This document shows positions 1-8,031 of a DNA stretch of 64,000 bases, piece by piece; position 1 is the first letter of the stretch; every line of letters begins with the position of its first letter. Source of the stretch: [Mycobacterium] fortunisiensis (GTDB taxonomy: Bacteria; Actinomycetota; Actinomycetes; Mycobacteriales; Mycobacteriaceae); the NCBI RefSeq assembly GCF_019050325.1, contig NZ_VOMB01000023.1, positions 62,001 through 126,000 of the forward strand, read 5' to 3'. Below the pieces are notes generated by a model. The model saw only the letters and a program-made list of their open reading frames with translations. It made no database searches and had not been told where the DNA came from. The translations under genes were made by a program, and so were the position numbers.

Positions 1-60
1 CCCGAACAGCACCGTGGCCACCAGAACCAGCACCACCAGGTACAGCAGTATCAGTGTCAC
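1..60 (-). CDS. N-terminus of an Rv1209-like membrane-anchored protein (cut by window edge)
   Basis: Only the first 20 codons are present. They start with GTG and encode one hydrophobic helix (VTLILLYLVVLVLVATVLFG). In M. tuberculosis the gene after gpgS is Rv1209, a small protein with an N-terminal membrane segment; the position, strand and hydrophobic start all match. A GAGGG sequence lies just before the GTG. The rest of the gene is outside the window, so the function cannot be checked here. Confidence 0.6.
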   Translation of the reverse strand, partial: MTLILLYLVVLVLVATVLFG

Positions 61-107
61 GCCCTCGATACTGCCTCACTCATGTGACGGATCGCCTCGC
101 CCTCTGG

Positions 108-170
108 CGCCGAAACGGCATTCCGGCAGGCACCTTCTCGAACTTCTCCTGCTGGAATGCCGTTTCGGCG
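108..170 (-). terminator. Large stem-loop after gpgS
   Basis: Two 23-base arms (108-130 and 148-170) are inverted copies of each other with one mismatch, around a 17-base loop. The stem begins 7 bases beyond the gpgS stop and ends before the next gene on the same strand. Its position suits a terminator or an mRNA-end stabiliser. There is no clear U-tract, as is common in mycobacteria. Confidence 0.6.
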
Positions 171-176
171 GGACGG

Positions 177-1127
177 TCAATGAGGACGCAAGGTCACCAT
201 GGGCGGCCGGTCGGCCAGGGACACCGAGGACACCCGCGGGGTGAAGTCGTCCCCGTCGGCGTAGAACTGCGTCAGCCCCACCCCGGAGTCGACGATGCCG
301 CAGCGTGACAGCAGGGTGGCGATGACCTGCCGGCTCATCGAGGCCAGCTCGGTCAACGGTCGGTTGCGGTGTGCCCGGACCCCGAGGTTGACCTGGGCGA
401 TGGCGTCCAGGCCGAGCCGGTCGTAGGTGTCGACCAGCAGCCCGATCTCCACGCCGTAGCCGGGCGCGAACGGTACCGAGGTCAGCAGCTCGCGGGTACC
501 CGCGTATTCGCCGCCCAGTGGCTGCAGCACACAGTTGAGCTCGGGCCGCAGCGACGCCAGCAGCGGACGCGCCACCAGCTCGGTGACCCGGCCTCCGCCG
601 TTGGCGTCCTCGGCCCCGCTGACCTTCAGTGGCCGCCGGTAGAACCCCTTGACGAGGTGCACCCCGTCGGCGGTGAGCAGTGGGCCCAGCAGCTTTGGGA
701 CGAACATCGGGTCAGGGTCGATCAGGTCGGAGTCGACGAACGCGATCAGATCACCGGTGGTGGCCGCCAGCGACCGCCACAGCACCTCGCCCTTGCCCGG
801 CTGCGGCGCGAGTTCGGGCAGCGCGGTCTCGCGGCTGATCACCCGGGCCCCGGCGGCGACGGCGCGGATCTCGGTGTCGTCGGTGGAGCCCGAATCGAGC
901 ACGATCAGCTCGTCGACCAGCCCGCCGAGCAACGGGGTGATGGTCTCGACGACCGAGGCGACGGTTTCTTCCTCGTTCAGCGCCGGCAGCACCACCGAGA
1001 CCGTGCGCCCGGCCTTGGCCGCCTCGAGTTCGGCGATGGTCCAGCTCGGCCGGTTCCAGCTGTGGTCGGTCAGCCAGCGGTGGCCGATGACGCCGTCGGA
1101 AACCGGCATTTCGGGTAGTGCAGTCAC
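177..1127 (-). CDS. gpgS: Glucosyl-3-phosphoglycerate synthase
   Basis: GpgS transfers glucose from a nucleotide-glucose donor to 3-phosphoglycerate, the first step of methylglucose lipopolysaccharide synthesis. The 316-residue protein has a GT-A fold start (SVVLPALNEEE, residues 44-54) and the metal-binding DSD at 132-134. The GTG start was chosen because it overlaps the folP2 stop in a GTGA arrangement and gives the usual family length; the longer reading would run into folP2. The gene sits in the conserved order fadD6-folP2-gpgS. The overlap implies translational coupling. Confidence 0.93.
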   Translation of the reverse strand: MTALPEMPVSDGVIGHRWLTDHSWNRPSWTIAELEAAKAGRTVSVVLPALNEEETVASVVETITPLLGGLVDELIVLDSGSTDDTEIRAVAAGARVISRETALPELAPQPGKGEVLWRSLAATTGDLIAFVDSDLIDPDPMFVPKLLGPLLTADGVHLVKGFYRRPLKVSGAEDANGGGRVTELVARPLLASLRPELNCVLQPLGGEYAGTRELLTSVPFAPGYGVEIGLLVDTYDRLGLDAIAQVNLGVRAHRNRPLTELASMSRQVIATLLSRCGIVDSGVGLTQFYADGDDFTPRVSSVSLADRPPMVTLRPH

Positions 1128-2020
1128 GCCAACCCCCTCACCGTTCGTGCGGGTGCCCGCACTCCCTGGATCGACGCGACCATCTCCAGTACGCGCCGAG
1201 TGGGTCCAACCTCGTGTACCCGGAACATGGCGGCGCCATCCGCGGCGGCCAAAGCCGTCGCGGCCAGCGTGCCCTCCAGGCGTTCGTTGAGATCCACACC
1301 CAGAGTCTCCCCGACAAAATCCTTGTTGCTCAGTGCCATCAGGACAGGCCATCCGGTCTTAACGAGATCTTTTACGTGGCGCAACAAACTAAGACCGTGA
1401 TGAGTGTTTTTGCCGAAATCGTGGGTCGGGTCGATCAGAATCCGGTCTCGCGGGACACCGGTTGCCACGGCGTGCTCGGCGGCGGCGGTGACCTCGGCGA
1501 GGACGTCGTCGACGACGCCGCGTTCGGTGATCCCGTAGTTGACCCGGAACGGCCGGGTGCGCGGGACCGCACCGCCGGTGTGCGAACACACCAGCCCGGC
1601 GCCGAACTCGGCGGCCACCTCGGGCAGGCCCGGATCGGCTCCGGCCCAGGTGTCGTTGATCAGGTCGGCCCCGGCCGCACAGGCTTGTTTGGCGACTGCG
1701 GCGCGCCAGGTGTCGACGCTGATCAGCTGGTCGGGATAGGTGCAGCGGAGCCATTCGATGAACGGCACGACGCGGGCGATCTCCTCCTGCGAATCGACCG
1801 GCCCGCCTGGACCTGCTTTGACCCCGCCCACGTCGATCACGTCGGCGCCCTCGTCGATCACCCGGGCTGCCGCGGCTTTGGCGGCGTCGTCGGTGAACGT
1901 GGCTCCGCGGTCGTAGAAGGAATCAGGCGTCCGGTTGACGATCGCCATGATCAGCGCGCGATCACCCGCCACCGGGCGGCCGCAGAACTGGCCGTTGAAC
2001 GTCGACAACACGCCCTCCAT
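1124..2020 (-). CDS. folP2: Dihydropteroate synthase homolog FolP2
   Basis: The 298-residue protein has the pterin-binding TIM-barrel fold: IMAIVNRTPDSFYD near the N-terminus, ADVIDVGGVKAGPG, LISVDTW, NDTWAG and the C-terminal FRVHEV. FolP2 is the second DHPS-like protein of mycobacteria; published work on the leprosy bacillus found no DHPS activity for it, so its true reaction is open. The ATG giving MEGVLSTFNGQ was preferred over an in-frame start 25 codons upstream, whose extra residues look non-coding. The stop overlaps the gpgS start by 4 bases. Confidence 0.9.
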   Translation of the reverse strand: MEGVLSTFNGQFCGRPVAGDRALIMAIVNRTPDSFYDRGATFTDDAAKAAAARVIDEGADVIDVGGVKAGPGGPVDSQEEIARVVPFIEWLRCTYPDQLISVDTWRAAVAKQACAAGADLINDTWAGADPGLPEVAAEFGAGLVCSHTGGAVPRTRPFRVNYGITERGVVDDVLAEVTAAAEHAVATGVPRDRILIDPTHDFGKNTHHGLSLLRHVKDLVKTGWPVLMALSNKDFVGETLGVDLNERLEGTLAATALAAADGAAMFRVHEVGPTRRVLEMVASIQGVRAPARTVRGLA

Positions 2021-2143
2021 AGTGCCTGGTGGCTCATCTGCGACAACATTTGCGCCGCATCCCCGCCGTTTTCCACATGGGGGTTGTGGCGACACGGTGC
2101 GGGCAACCCAGGTGTAGAAATCGGCGTGGAGTTACCCGCGTGC

Positions 2144-3922
2144 CTACTTGGGTCGCTTACCGGCCGTCACTTCGTCGGGGTACTCGGGGTAGAACGGCAC
2201 GTAGCCCTCGTCCCGGCCGGCCAGCACGTAGAGCGGATCGCTGACGTCGGCACCGTAGCCCTGCTTGCGCAGATCGCCCTTCTGGCTCTTGAACGTCGAG
2301 GTGTGGGCCAACTCGGCGACCACCCGGACGAACAGCGGCACCGCGTAGGCCGGCAGGTGCTCGTAGAACGCGTCGGCGATCTCCTTGCCGTCGAACTCGT
2401 GGCCTCCCTTGAGCTGCACGGCGGCCATGCCGGCACGCCCGCCGGCGCCGGGCACCTCGACCCCGAACACCGTGCACTCGTCGATGGCCGGGTGTCCGGC
2501 CAGGGCCGCTTCGACCTCGGTGGTGGCCACGTTTTCGCCCTTCCACCGGAAGGTGTCGCCGAGCCGGTCGGCGAATGCGGCGTGCCCCAGCCCCTGGGAA
2601 CGCATCAGGTCACCGGTGTTGAACCAGACGTCGCCGTCCTTGAAGGCGTTGCGGACCAGCTTCTTCTCGCTGGCCGATGCGTCGGTGTAGCCGTCGAACG
2701 GCTGCAGGGCGTTGATCTTGGAAAGCATCAGCCCGGGCTCGCCGCGCTTGACCTTGCGCAGCCGGCCGTCGGCGCCGCGGGCGGGTTCGCCGCTGTCGGC
2801 GTCGTATTCGACGAAGGCCACCGGGCTCGGGCAGATACCGGTGGACTTGGAGACGTTGAAGACGTTGACGAACGCGGTGTTGCCCTCGCTGGCGGCGTAG
2901 AACTCGCATACCCGGCCGATGCCGAACCGCTGGGTGAACTCGTCCCAGATGGCCGGGCGCAGCCCGTTGCCGACGATGACGCGGACCTTGTGTGCCCGGT
3001 CGGTCGGCTTGGGCGGCTGGTTGAGCAGGTAGCCGCAGATCTCGCCGATGTAGACGAATGCCGTCGCGTCGTAGGAGATGACCTCGTCCCAGAACCGGGA
3101 GGCCGAGAACGACTTGCCGAGCGCCAGCGCGGCACCCGAGTTCAGCGCCGAGCCGACCGAGACCGTCAACGCGTTGTTGTGGTAGAGCGGCAGGCAGCAG
3201 TAGAGCGTGTCGTCGCTGTGCAGCCGCAGCCCCAGGCCCCCGAATCCGGCCAGGGCCCGCAGCCAGCGGTAGTGGGTCATGACGCTGGCCTTGGGCATGC
3301 CGGTGGTGCCCGAGGTGAAGATGTAGAAGGCCTTGTCCTTGGCCAGCACGGCCGACGCGCTGGCCGGGTTGGTGGTCGGCGCGGTGGCTGCCAGCCGCCG
3401 CAGCTCCTCGACGGTGATCAGTCCGTTGACCTCGGCGTCGCACTCGGTGATCGGGTCGATCAGATCGGACTCGGCGACCACCGCCGTGGCGTTGAGCAAC
3501 CCGATGCTGTGGGCGAGCACCTTGCCGCGCTGGTGGTAGTTGAGCATGCCGGCGACGGCGCCGCATTTGACGATTGCCAGCATCAGCAGCACGGCGTCCG
3601 GCGAGTTGCGCAGCATCACCCCGACGACGTCGCCGTGGCCGACGCCTTTGGCCGCCAGCACGGCCGCGTACCGGTTGACGGTCTCGTTGGCTTCCCGGTA
3701 GCTGATGCGCTCGTCGCCGAATTTGAGGAACACCCGGTCGGCGTACTGGGCGGCGCGCTCCTGGAACACCTTGCCGATCGAGGTCTTCGCGGTGGGCCGG
3801 GCCAGCACTCCGGTGAGCACGCCCCGCACGATGACCGGTGCGTCCATCAGCAGGCCGGGCACCTGGCTGGCGAGGTCGAGGAGGCCGACGCTGCTCCTGG
3901 TGCCCGAGTTCTGGTCGGTCAT
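2144..3922 (-). CDS. fadD6: Long-chain acyl-CoA synthetase FadD6
   Basis: This 592-residue adenylate-forming enzyme activates fatty acids to acyl-AMP and then acyl-CoA. The P-loop motif YIFTSGTTGMPK is at 200-211, an acyl-adenylate motif (EFYAASEGN) follows, and the late WFNTGDLM and FRWKGENVATTEVE motifs are intact. The length fits the very-long-chain/FATP-like group to which FadD6 belongs. It lies 123 bases upstream of folP2 on the same strand, as in M. tuberculosis (Rv1206-Rv1207). The start is an ATG read as MTDQNSG. Confidence 0.92.
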   Translation of the reverse strand: MTDQNSGTRSSVGLLDLASQVPGLLMDAPVIVRGVLTGVLARPTAKTSIGKVFQERAAQYADRVFLKFGDERISYREANETVNRYAAVLAAKGVGHGDVVGVMLRNSPDAVLLMLAIVKCGAVAGMLNYHQRGKVLAHSIGLLNATAVVAESDLIDPITECDAEVNGLITVEELRRLAATAPTTNPASASAVLAKDKAFYIFTSGTTGMPKASVMTHYRWLRALAGFGGLGLRLHSDDTLYCCLPLYHNNALTVSVGSALNSGAALALGKSFSASRFWDEVISYDATAFVYIGEICGYLLNQPPKPTDRAHKVRVIVGNGLRPAIWDEFTQRFGIGRVCEFYAASEGNTAFVNVFNVSKSTGICPSPVAFVEYDADSGEPARGADGRLRKVKRGEPGLMLSKINALQPFDGYTDASASEKKLVRNAFKDGDVWFNTGDLMRSQGLGHAAFADRLGDTFRWKGENVATTEVEAALAGHPAIDECTVFGVEVPGAGGRAGMAAVQLKGGHEFDGKEIADAFYEHLPAYAVPLFVRVVAELAHTSTFKSQKGDLRKQGYGADVSDPLYVLAGRDEGYVPFYPEYPDEVTAGKRPK

Positions 3923-4021
3923 GCGGTGTCCCCCTGCGCGTTGTGGTGGGCCTGGCGAATAGGCGCTCGTGTGGCCAACACCTTAAACCGCGCAGGTGGC
4001 CACCGTTACCGCCGGTTCCGC

Positions 4022-4585
4022 CTAATCCGCCACGCAGGCGTCGAGCGCGGCGGCGACCTCGTCGACGACCACCAACCGGTCCAGCGCCTCGGCGCTCACG
4101 TAACCCGTGTGGACGAGCCCGCGCAGCCAGTTCAACAGGCCGTCGTAGTGGCCGAACGGGTCGAGCAGTATCAGCGGCTTGTCGTGCATCCCCAGATAGC
4201 CCGCCGTCCACGCCTCGAAGAACTCTTCGAGGGTGCCGATGCCGCCGGGCAGCGCGACGAACGCGTCGGATCGGCCCTCCATCACCTGCTTGCGCTCGCG
4301 CATGGTGTCGGTGACGACGAGCTCGGCCGCGTCGACGTCGGCGAGTTCGCGGTGTACCAGGGCCTTGGGGATCACGCCCACGGTGTGGCCGTTGGCCGAG
4401 CGCGCCGCGCGGGCCACGGCGCCCATCGCCGAGACGTTGCCGCCGCCGGAAACCAGCGTCCAACCGCGCTTGGCGATCGCCACTCCCACCTCGCTGGCCA
4501 ATGCCAGCAGTTCAGGGTGGGTGGGGCCGGAAGCGCAATAGACACACACCGCCAACTGGCGGCCAGTTTCACCGAACACGTACAC
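4022..4585 (-). CDS. LOG-family nucleoside 5'-monophosphate phosphoribohydrolase
   Basis: LOG proteins cleave N6-modified AMP to free cytokinin-type bases; the M. tuberculosis ortholog is Rv1205, degraded through the Pup-proteasome. Visible motifs are SGGGNVSAMG (47-55), RERKQVMEGRSDAF (97-110) and the hallmark PGGIGTLEE (113-121). The reading frame extends upstream, but residues before the chosen GTG are arginine/serine-rich and do not resemble the family. A GTG at 4579 is an alternative start. The gene is divergent from the TetR gene, and its start lies inside a sequence resembling the operator found downstream of tetR. Confidence 0.85.
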   Translation of the reverse strand: MYVFGETGRQLAVCVYCASGPTHPELLALASEVGVAIAKRGWTLVSGGGNVSAMGAVARAARSANGHTVGVIPKALVHRELADVDAAELVVTDTMRERKQVMEGRSDAFVALPGGIGTLEEFFEAWTAGYLGMHDKPLILLDPFGHYDGLLNWLRGLVHTGYVSAEALDRLVVVDEVAAALDACVAD

Positions 4586-4594
4586 AACGTAGAG
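4580..4594. promoter_or_regulatory. Degenerate copy of the TetR-type palindrome
   Basis: Eleven of 15 bases match the perfect palindrome at 5397-5411, including the shared core ACAACGTA. It sits between the divergent LOG and tetR genes, where an autoregulatory operator would be expected. The assignment is inference. Confidence 0.35.
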
Positions 4595-4682
4595 GGTGCA
4601 GGTGAACAGTCGATGTCCGGTGGTCGTGGACGCGGCCGGGTGCGGCGGGGAGACTGAACGGAACTCGTAAGGGGCGATCCTG

Positions 4683-5381
4683 GTGACTGACGGCTCGATG
4701 ACCGGCAACGACGAGCAACCGGCGCGGCTGAGCCGCGAGTTCATCCTGGACACCGCCATCGAGCTGATCGACCGTGACGGTCTGGCCAAATTGACCATGC
4801 GCCGGCTGGGCACCGCCTGCGGCGTCGAGGCGATGGCGCTGTACCGCTACGTGCACAGCCGAGGCGATCTGCTGACCGGGGTCGTCAACCACATCGTGGA
4901 CCGGCTGTACACCGATCAACTGGCGGCCCGGCGGCAGGAGGACGGCTGGCAGGACTTCCTGCTGCGGCTGGCCCACGGCGTCCGCCAGATCGCCCTCGAC
5001 CATCCCGAGGTGTTCCCGCTGGTGGCGACCGAGGCGCCGGAGGCTCCGTGGGTGCGGCCGCCGCTGCGCAGCCTGCGGTGGATGGAAACGTTTCTGGAGA
5101 CCCTGATCTCCTACGGTTTCGGCGACGTGGCAGCAGTGGCTGCCTATCGCACCTACACCACGTTCCTGGTCGGGCAGTTGCTGCTGGAGGTGTCCGCGCG
5201 CGGGGTGGCGCTCAGTGCCGACGAAGCCGTTCTCGACGATGCACCGCGGCCCGACACGTCGCTGGCCGAGTATCCGAACCTGCGCCGGCTGCAGCCCATG
5301 CTTGCCGAGGACCACACCACCGACGAGTTCGAGGATGCGCTGGAGGCTCTCCTGGACCGTGTCGAAACCTGGCTCGATTAA
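4683..5381 (+). CDS. TetR-family transcriptional regulator
   Basis: The 232-residue protein has an N-terminal TetR DNA-binding domain (LSREFILDTAIELIDRDGLA, then MRRLGTACGVEAMALYRYVHSRGDLL, about residues 15-65) and a C-terminal ligand domain of the TetR_C type, with WQDFLLRLAHGVRQIALDHPEVF. The GTG start has an AAGGGG ribosome-binding site 8 bases upstream. The gene lies between the LOG gene and the STAS gene; related palindromes flank it on both sides, so it may control both neighbours and itself. The ligand is unknown. Confidence 0.85.
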   Translation: MTDGSMTGNDEQPARLSREFILDTAIELIDRDGLAKLTMRRLGTACGVEAMALYRYVHSRGDLLTGVVNHIVDRLYTDQLAARRQEDGWQDFLLRLAHGVRQIALDHPEVFPLVATEAPEAPWVRPPLRSLRWMETFLETLISYGFGDVAAVAAYRTYTTFLVGQLLLEVSARGVALSADEAVLDDAPRPDTSLAEYPNLRRLQPMLAEDHTTDEFEDALEALLDRVETWLD

Positions 5382-5396
5382 TCACTGAGCAGGATT

Positions 5397-5423
5397 GTTT
5401 ACAACGTAAACCGACACGGTTAT
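5397..5423 (+). promoter_or_regulatory. Perfect palindrome and SigF-like promoter for the STAS gene
   Basis: GTTTACAACGTAAAC (5397-5411) is a perfect inverted repeat with 6-base arms, a typical TetR operator size. The same stretch reads as GTTT-N17-GGTTAT (5397-5400 and 5418-5423), close to the mycobacterial SigF promoter form GTTT-N15-17-GGGTA. A repressor bound here would cover the -35 element. Both readings are inference from sequence. Confidence 0.5.
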
Positions 5424-5805
5424 GCTCGATTTCACCGTGGAACCCAACCTGCCGGATCGCGAGCTGCGCTGGATGGCTCGAAAAGCTCCCGAAGGCCTGA
5501 TCACACAGGCGTTCGGAGAAGTCGACGCGCACAATGAGGCCGACTGGCAGCGCATGCTCGTCGAGTCTTCCGATGCCACGCCGGCCTCGGCGCTGCTGGT
5601 CATCGACTGCAGAGCCCTGGACTTCATGAACTGTGGCGCACTGGTGGCTTTGGCCAAGCAGACCGTCGACAGCCGCCAGCGCGGCGTCACCGTGCGCCTG
5701 GTCGTCCGCCAGTCGGGCATCCGGCGGGTCATCACCGCATGCGGATTGGACGACGTCATCTCGGCGCACGCCGACCTCGAATCGGCGCTGACGATTCAGC
5801 GCTGA
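5422..5805 (+). CDS. STAS-domain protein (anti-sigma-factor-antagonist-like)
   Basis: The 127-residue protein is a single STAS domain: SALLVIDCRALDFMNCGALVALAKQ aligns with the core strand-helix of SpoIIAA-type antagonists. The phosphorylated serine normally found as DSSG is replaced by NCG, so control by serine phosphorylation looks unlikely. The ATG overlaps the putative -10 element; a GTG at 5437 is an alternative start. STAS proteins in mycobacteria often act on the SigF anti-sigma circuit, and the SigF-like promoter fits that, but the partner is unknown. Confidence 0.75.
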   Translation: MLDFTVEPNLPDRELRWMARKAPEGLITQAFGEVDAHNEADWQRMLVESSDATPASALLVIDCRALDFMNCGALVALAKQTVDSRQRGVTVRLVVRQSGIRRVITACGLDDVISAHADLESALTIQR

Positions 5806-5841
5806 AATTCGGGGTTGAAATTCGGGGTTGAAATTCGGGGT
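5803..5841 (+). repeat. Three tandem copies of a 13-base repeat
   Basis: TGAAATTCGGGGT occurs three times head to tail without a mismatch. The TGA stop codon of the STAS gene is the first three bases of copy one, so copy number can vary without changing either protein. It ends 34 bases before the next start codon. Confidence 0.95.
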
Positions 5842-5874
5842 TGAAGGCGCACGGCCCGCCATAGGATTCGGTGG

Positions 5875-7959
5875 ATGGCTGTCGATTGGGTGATCGCACC
5901 GCGTGACCGTGTGCTCGACGGCCTGGAGGCCGGCCTGCAAGACCAGTGTGGCGCAGCGCTACTCGGCCCCGCCGGGGTCGGCAAGACGTCGGTAGCCCGC
6001 ACCGCGGCCGAGCATCTCGCATCGGATTTCCGCCGGGTCGTGTGGATCACCGGCACCGAATCGACTGCGGCCGTTCCGTTTGCGGCGGTATCGCACCTGA
6101 TCGACATCCCGGCTGCGGGCCGCACCGCGGACGTGTTGCGGGCCGCCCGCGACGCGCTCGGGTCCGACCTGTTGCTGATTGTCGACGACGCACACCTGTT
6201 GGACCGGTTGTCGGCGGCCCTGGTGCACCAACTCGCGGTGAGCGGCGCGGCCACCCTCATTCTCACCGCCTCCACACCGGCGCCCGATGACATTGCGGCA
6301 CTGTGGGACGACGGGCTGGTCAACCGTGTCGAGATGGCACCGCCGGGCCACGACGACGCCCGCCTGGCCGATCAGGTGAGCACCTATCTGGCCGGCCAGC
6401 CCGACAACGCACAGGCGGTATTGCGGTATCTGGCCGTGCACGATCCGCTGCTGCTGGATGACCTGGTGGCGCTGACGGACATCGATGCCGTGGCCACGGC
6501 CCGGCAATGCGGTGTGGTGGACATCGACGGCGCGCTGGCGCACTGCACACATCCGCTGTTCCTGAGCACGATCCGGGACGCGATCGGCGGTCCGGGTTTG
6601 CGCCGGATGCGCAACACGTTGGTCGAGCGGTTGGCCTCGGCACCACGTGCCGGCGTCGTGGACCGGCTGCGAACGGCGGTTCTGGCTCTGGACAGCGATG
6701 TTTCGCTGCCGACGGGAGAGGTTCTCGGCGCGGCGCGGGACGCCTTGCGGTTGGGCGATCTGGAACTGAGTGAACGGTTGGCGCGGGCCGCGGTGGCGTC
6801 GAGCGCCGATTCCGGTACCCGTTTCGCGGCGCTGCTGACGCTGGCCTACGCGCTGGCCTGGCAGGGCCGTGGGCGTGAGGCCGATACCGTACTGGGGCAG
6901 ATCGATTCAGCCGATCTGGCCGAAGACCAGTTGATGGCCTGGGCGTTGCCGCAGGCGGCGAATCAGTTCTGGATGCTGTCCGAACCCGAGCGGGCCACCG
7001 CCTTCCTGCGCGCCACCCGGAATCGGCTGTCCAGCCCGGCCGCACAGATCACCCTCGACGCGCTGGCGGCGACGTTCGCGATGAATGCCGGTGCGCCGCA
7101 ACGTGCGCTGGGGCTGGCCCAGGAGGTGCTGGACTCCCCGAACGCCGACGATACCGCGGTCGGCTGGGCAGCGTCGACGGCCGCGCTCAGTTGCGCGCGG
7201 CTCGGCTGCTTCGAGCGGGTGGACACGATGGCCGCGCGTGCCATCGGCGCCGGACATCCCGGCCTGCTGCGGTTCACCAGTGGCTTCGGCCAGACGACGG
7301 CGCTGGTGATGACCGGCAGGCTGGAGCAGGCGCAGGATCTGGTCCGGCACATCACCGATTTCACCCAGCTTCTGCAGCCGGGGCGGGCCATCGGTGATGT
7401 CCTCACGGCCGATGTCCTGCTGATCCGCGGGCGTTTCGACGAAGCGATCACCTTGTTACGCAAGGCAACTGCCGCTTTGGCGCCGACCGGCTACTCCTGG
7501 GGACCGCTGGCCTGGATGCTGCTGGCACAGGCGCTCGGCCAGCGGGGCATGCCGGTGGAGGCCGGAAAAGCCTTGTCCCGAGCGGAATCCCGGCACGGGC
7601 TCAAGTCCATGCTGTTCGCCCCCGAGCTGGCCCTGGCCCGAGCGTGGACCTGTTGGGCGCGTGGCGATGCCGTGAGTGCACTGGCCGCGGCACGCGACGC
7701 CGTCAAGGCCGCCGAGCGTAGCGGCCAGACCGCGGTGATGCTACGCGCGTTGCACGACAGTGTGCGGCTGGGTGACACCCGCGCCGTCGACGCTCTGGCC
7801 AGGGCCGATCTGGATTGCACGTTCGGGCGGTTGACGCACGATCACGCCGTAGCGCTGGCCGCCGGGGACGGCGCGAGGCTGGAGGCGGTGGCGGGCCGCT
7901 ATCGCGAGGTCGGGATGGTCGCGGCTGCCGAGGATGCGACGCGGCAAGCGCGCACCTGA
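5875..7959 (+). CDS. LuxR/MalT-type AAA ATPase lacking the C-terminal HTH
   Basis: The 694-residue protein starts with a STAND-type ATPase: Walker A GPAGVGKTS at 31-39, Walker B LLLIVDDAHLL near 98-108. It continues as alpha-helical TPR-like repeats to the end (GRGREADTVLGQI, GRFDEAITLLRKA). Large regulators of this layout normally end with a LuxR helix-turn-helix; here the protein stops at DATRQART, just where that domain should begin, and nothing like it follows. It is probably leaderless: TAGGAT lies 7 bases before the ATG. By position it may correspond to Rv1204c. It likely acts as a signalling ATPase through a partner. Confidence 0.75.
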   Translation: MAVDWVIAPRDRVLDGLEAGLQDQCGAALLGPAGVGKTSVARTAAEHLASDFRRVVWITGTESTAAVPFAAVSHLIDIPAAGRTADVLRAARDALGSDLLLIVDDAHLLDRLSAALVHQLAVSGAATLILTASTPAPDDIAALWDDGLVNRVEMAPPGHDDARLADQVSTYLAGQPDNAQAVLRYLAVHDPLLLDDLVALTDIDAVATARQCGVVDIDGALAHCTHPLFLSTIRDAIGGPGLRRMRNTLVERLASAPRAGVVDRLRTAVLALDSDVSLPTGEVLGAARDALRLGDLELSERLARAAVASSADSGTRFAALLTLAYALAWQGRGREADTVLGQIDSADLAEDQLMAWALPQAANQFWMLSEPERATAFLRATRNRLSSPAAQITLDALAATFAMNAGAPQRALGLAQEVLDSPNADDTAVGWAASTAALSCARLGCFERVDTMAARAIGAGHPGLLRFTSGFGQTTALVMTGRLEQAQDLVRHITDFTQLLQPGRAIGDVLTADVLLIRGRFDEAITLLRKATAALAPTGYSWGPLAWMLLAQALGQRGMPVEAGKALSRAESRHGLKSMLFAPELALARAWTCWARGDAVSALAAARDAVKAAERSGQTAVMLRALHDSVRLGDTRAVDALARADLDCTFGRLTHDHAVALAAGDGARLEAVAGRYREVGMVAAAEDATRQART

Positions 7960-8031
7960 ACTTCCCGCGCAGCAGCCACCCATCCCAACAGTAGAATGCG
8001 CAGTTAGACCGCAGGATCGCGAGGGGACCTG

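Noticed and set aside
1118..4657. 1179-codon open frame on the plus strand
   Set aside because: It lies antisense to gpgS, folP2, fadD6 and the LOG gene. Its Gly/Arg/His/Val-rich product has no domain; it is a high-GC shadow.
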